A DNA stretch of 11,902 nucleotides, taken from Conidiobolus incongruus B7586. Taxonomy: Eukaryota; Entomophthoromycota; Entomophthoromycetes; Entomophthorales; Conidiobolaceae. Numbering within the stretch: position 1 is the first letter of the stretch; each line of letters opens with the position of its first letter. The notes below the pieces were generated by a model. The model was not told the origin of the DNA, ran no database searches, and was given only the letters and a program-made list of their open reading frames with translations. This document shows, piece after piece, positions 9,529 through 11,902 of this stretch. The position numbers and the translations under genes were made by a program. The stretch spans positions 1-11,902 of the forward strand of contig JNEM01014969.1 in assembly GCA_000697335.1 (NCBI GenBank), given 5' to 3'.

Positions 9529-9985
9529 TTATTAAAATATAATTAAAAATAAAAGTTTTTATAATAGATACTTATAATTAAGAAATCTTAAATTCTTGTA
9601 TATAATCTTTTACTTAAAAATAAAGCAAGATATTAAATTAAATTAATCTTTTAAATAAATATTAATAAACAAATATTTTAAATATAAATAAATATTAATT
9701 ATTGTAATAAATTATAATAGTTTATAATTTTCTTATTTAATATCTTAAAAAAAATTAATAGTAAATTATATATTTTATTTTTAAATAAAATAATTTTTAA
9801 ATGGTATTCTTAATATAAATTTAAAACACTTGTTATTTTGTATAATAATGGTAAAATATATAAAATTAAAACTATAAAAGATTTTTTATATAAAAAAATA
9901 AAGAGAGTTATTATATTTAATAAATTTATTTGATTATAACCTATGTAATTATAATTGTTTTAAAAAATTAAAAAAATAGATTATA
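9529..9985 (+). pseudogene. mariner transposase relic, copy A
   Basis: This is the C-terminal half of a mariner transposase, aligned with the better-preserved relic in copy B. The second catalytic Asp codon is AAT (9844-9846) within YNN, where the family has HDN. The third is AAT (9947-9949) within CNYN, where the family has xDYx. Copy A keeps GAT (9931-9933) where copy B has AAT in the SPDL block, so the two copies have lost different positions. The same 103-nt spacing between the second and third catalytic codons occurs in both copies. It is full of stops and not functional. The N-terminal DNA-binding part is too decayed to read. Confidence 0.75.
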
Positions 9986-10202
9986 AGAAAATAATTCCTA
10001 CAAACAAATTAAATTAGTTTATAAAATATCAAATTTTAATTTTTAATAAAAAAAACTTTTTTTAAGTATTAGAATCTTACCAAAAATATAAAAAAGAGTT
10101 ATTAATAATAAAAGAGGTTATAAATTCTATATTATTTATTAATTTATTTATTTAATTTTAATTTCAAAATTATGGTATTATTTAATTTTTATACTCATAA
10201 TA

Positions 10203-10255
10203 CTTGAAAGTAATATAATTTTTAATTTATTTAAATATATTACAAAAAGCTATAT
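10203..10255. other. short spacer between the two mariner copies
   Basis: These 53 bp of AT-rich DNA lie between the TA duplications of copies A and B. They have no homology to either element that I can see, so the two copies are separate insertions and not a direct fusion. Confidence 0.6.
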
Positions 10256-10257
10256 TA

Positions 10258-10280
10258 TTAGTATAAAAATTAAAAAATGG
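10258..10280 (+). repeat. left terminal inverted repeat of mariner copy B
   Basis: It starts TTAGTATAAAAATTAAAAAA directly after TA. Its inner part overlaps a 12-bp perfect palindrome, AAATTAAAAAAT (10267-10278) with ATTTTTTAATTT (10284-10295), around GGGAA. The same palindrome is kept in copy A at 7357-7385. Confidence 0.8.
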
Positions 10281-10878
10281 GAAATTTTTTAATTTCTGAT
10301 CTTTCAAACATATTATATGTTTTGAAAAATTATATATATATAAAATATATAGGAAAATAAATATTTTCAAACTATATATATATATATTTAATTTTAATTA
10401 TTTTTTTATTAAAATATTTTGATTTTAAAATTTATATATAAATTTAATTATATTTAAATTAAATTGTGATTATCAAATAGCTTTTATTTTTGTATCTTTA
10501 AAACTTAACTATAAACCCTTTAAAATCATTTAAAACTTGTAAACAATTTATAAAGATAGTGTTTTATCTAAAACTACCATATATTGTTAAATTTGTGAAT
10601 TTAAAGCTAGAAAGAACATTATTTAAAATTGATTAAAATTTAAAAGATTAATTTCTACTAATATTTTTTTATTTACTAATAAAATAAAAAAATATATTAA
10701 GAAATACCTTTTTATTTCTGTTAAAGGATTATTAAAGTAATTTATTATTAATTATATAAACATTTTATATATATTTAAATATAAACTTAGATTAATTAAT
10801 AAAAATATAAAATAGATATCTTATAATTTAACAAAAGCTTAAAAGAAAACTAAAGCAGTTATAGCTAAACTAAACTTA

Positions 10879-11345
10879 TTCAAATATAACTAAAAACAAA
10901 GGTTTTTACAACAAATACTTATAATTAATAAATCTTAAATTCTTTTATATAATCCTTTATTTAATAATAAAACAAGATGTTAGGTTAAGCTAAATTAATC
11001 CCCTCTATAAATTCTAATGAATAAACACTTTAAATATAAGTAAATGTTAATTATTATAATAGTTTATAATGGTATATGGTTTTTTTATTTAATATCTCAA
11101 GAAAAATCAATTAATAGTAAGTTATATATTATTTTTTTAAATAAAATAATTTCTAAATGGTGTTCTCAATATAAATTAAAAACACCTATTATTTTGCATA
11201 ATAATTGTAAAATATATAAAACTAAAGTTATAAAAGATTTTTTATATAAAAAAATAGAGGGAGTTACCACATCTAGTATATTCACTTAATTATAACCTAT
11301 GTGATTATAATTGTTTTAAACAATTAAAAAAACAGCTTGAAAGAA
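10879..11345 (+). pseudogene. mariner transposase relic, copy B (D,D34D)
   Basis: The recognisable C-terminal two thirds runs from FLQQI (near 10903) through the first catalytic position INKS (AAT, 10927-10929, for the family GDEK; a stop stands at the following Trp). It continues with YNGIWFFYL, KSINSKLY (family GxTIN block, from about 11104) and PIILHNN (second catalytic Asp now AAT, 11200-11202), to CDYNCFKQLKK (third Asp retained as GAT, 11303-11305). First to second catalytic codons span 91 codons. Second to third span 103 nt, so a small indel lies between them, consistent with D34D after a 2-nt loss. A 246-nt open frame (11044-11289) is only a surviving piece of this relic, not a separate gene. 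Stops sit mainly at former Trp and Gln codons. Confidence 0.82.
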
Positions 11346-11552
11346 AAAAAATTCCTATAAACAAATTAAATTGGTTTGTAAAACATTAAATTTTAGTCTT
11401 TAATAAAAAAACTATTTTTTAAGTATTAGAAGCTTTCTAAAAGTACAAAAAAGAGTAATTAATAATAAAAGTGGCTATTAATTTTATATTATTCATTAAT
11501 TTTTATATATTATTTATTAATTTATTTGTTTAATTTCAATCTTAAAATTATG

Positions 11553-11575
11553 CCATTATTTAATTTCTACACTAA
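11553..11575 (-). repeat. right terminal inverted repeat of mariner copy B
   Basis: Read on the minus strand it begins TTAGTGTAGAAATTAAATAA and ends at TA 11576-11577. It matches the left repeat at 20 of 23 positions. Confidence 0.8.
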
Positions 11576-11577
11576 TA

Positions 11578-11902
11578 TCAATTGATCTGAATAATTTCAA
11601 TTATTATAAATATAAAAATTAATGTGATTATTTTATGAATATTATAAAACATATATTCTTTTTTTAAATTCATTTAATTATTTATATATATTTGATAATT
11701 TAAATTTCTAATTATTATTTTAATTTTTAAATATAATTATTATTATCATTATATTTAAAAAAAATTTAATATTAATTTAAAATTAATAATAATAATAATA
11801 ATAAATTAAATTAATAATAAGTTTTTCTTTAAAATTAATTTCATTATAATATTTATTTTGGAAATTTATTATATAAAAGTATTTAATTATATTAAATTAT
11901 AT
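11578..11902. other. AT-rich tail with AAT microsatellite
   Basis: No gene was found. It holds six AAT units (11785-11802) and several A/T runs, with no CpG. Confidence 0.6.

Larger units (their letters stand above)
7348..10200 (+). mobile_element. mariner-like DNA transposon, copy A, interrupted
   Basis: The left end TTAGTATGGAAATTAAAAAA follows a TA (7346-7347). The right end, ending near CATAA, is followed by TA (10201-10202). It aligns over its whole length with the second copy at 10258-11575, apart from a 1559-bp Tc1-like element inserted at a TA inside it (7848-9406). Without that insert and its extra TA it is about 1.29 kb, the usual mariner size. The right terminus carries about three extra bases compared with copy B, so its exact end is uncertain by a few bases. 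The transposase relic lies in the right half. Differences from copy B are mostly transitions. The element is dead. Confidence 0.85.
10258..11575 (+). mobile_element. mariner-like DNA transposon, copy B, end to end
   Basis: It is 1318 bp with TA duplications at 10256-10257 and 11576-11577. The terminal inverted repeats match at 20 of the first 23 positions: left TTAGTATAAAAATTAAAAAA, right (minus strand) TTAGTGTAGAAATTAAATAA. Two of the three mismatches are A/G. Length, TA target and the D,D34D-type transposase relic place it in the mariner family. It lies in the same orientation as copy A, with A's right end 57 bp before its left end. It is the better-preserved copy but still carries many stops. 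It may be classed as an immobile relic. Confidence 0.88.

Noticed and set aside
11044-11289. 81-codon plus-strand open frame as a small novel gene
   Set aside because: Its residues line up with the mariner transposase core, including the INS and HNN blocks, and flanking frames continue the same similarity. It is a fragment of a dead transposase.

Overview
This looks like fungal nuclear DNA with a strongly two-part composition. One intact, apparently intronless protein gene (3282-4886, minus strand) has ordinary base composition. It sits between blocks that are nearly all A and T. The gene encodes a Ser/Thr kinase of the fungus-specific HAL4/SAT4-HAL5-NPR1 group. The phylum cannot be fixed from one gene.

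Layout: 1-3281 is a gene-free AT-rich block holding one decayed tRNA-like gene (919-992), a TA microsatellite and short palindromes. 3282-4886 is the kinase. 4887-about 5470 is its 5' flank, less AT-rich, with a pentamer repeat, an imperfect inverted repeat and a TTTTAG hexamer array. 5471-7345 is AT-rich DNA with no recognisable gene. 7348-11575 is a transposon graveyard. It holds two same-orientation copies of one mariner-like element (D,D34D type; 7348-10200 and 10258-11575) lying 57 bp apart. The first copy is interrupted by a complete but dead Tc1-like element (DD34E type; 7848-9406). All three have terminal inverted repeats and TA target-site duplications. 11578-11902 is plain AT-rich DNA.

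The main story is mutational. In both transposase relics the recognisable motifs are altered mostly by C-to-T and G-to-A changes: Trp and Gln codons became stops, catalytic Asp became Asn, catalytic Glu became Lys. No CpG is left in the 5.2 kb from 6688 to the end of the window. The tRNA-like relic differs from an ordinary tRNA largely by the same kind of change. This resembles repeat-induced point mutation or methylation-driven deamination, with the kinase gene spared and the silenced repeats packed beside it. I found no convincing new multi-gene system. The best leads are the nested transposons, the mutation signature, the decayed tRNA, and a long insert in the kinase activation segment.
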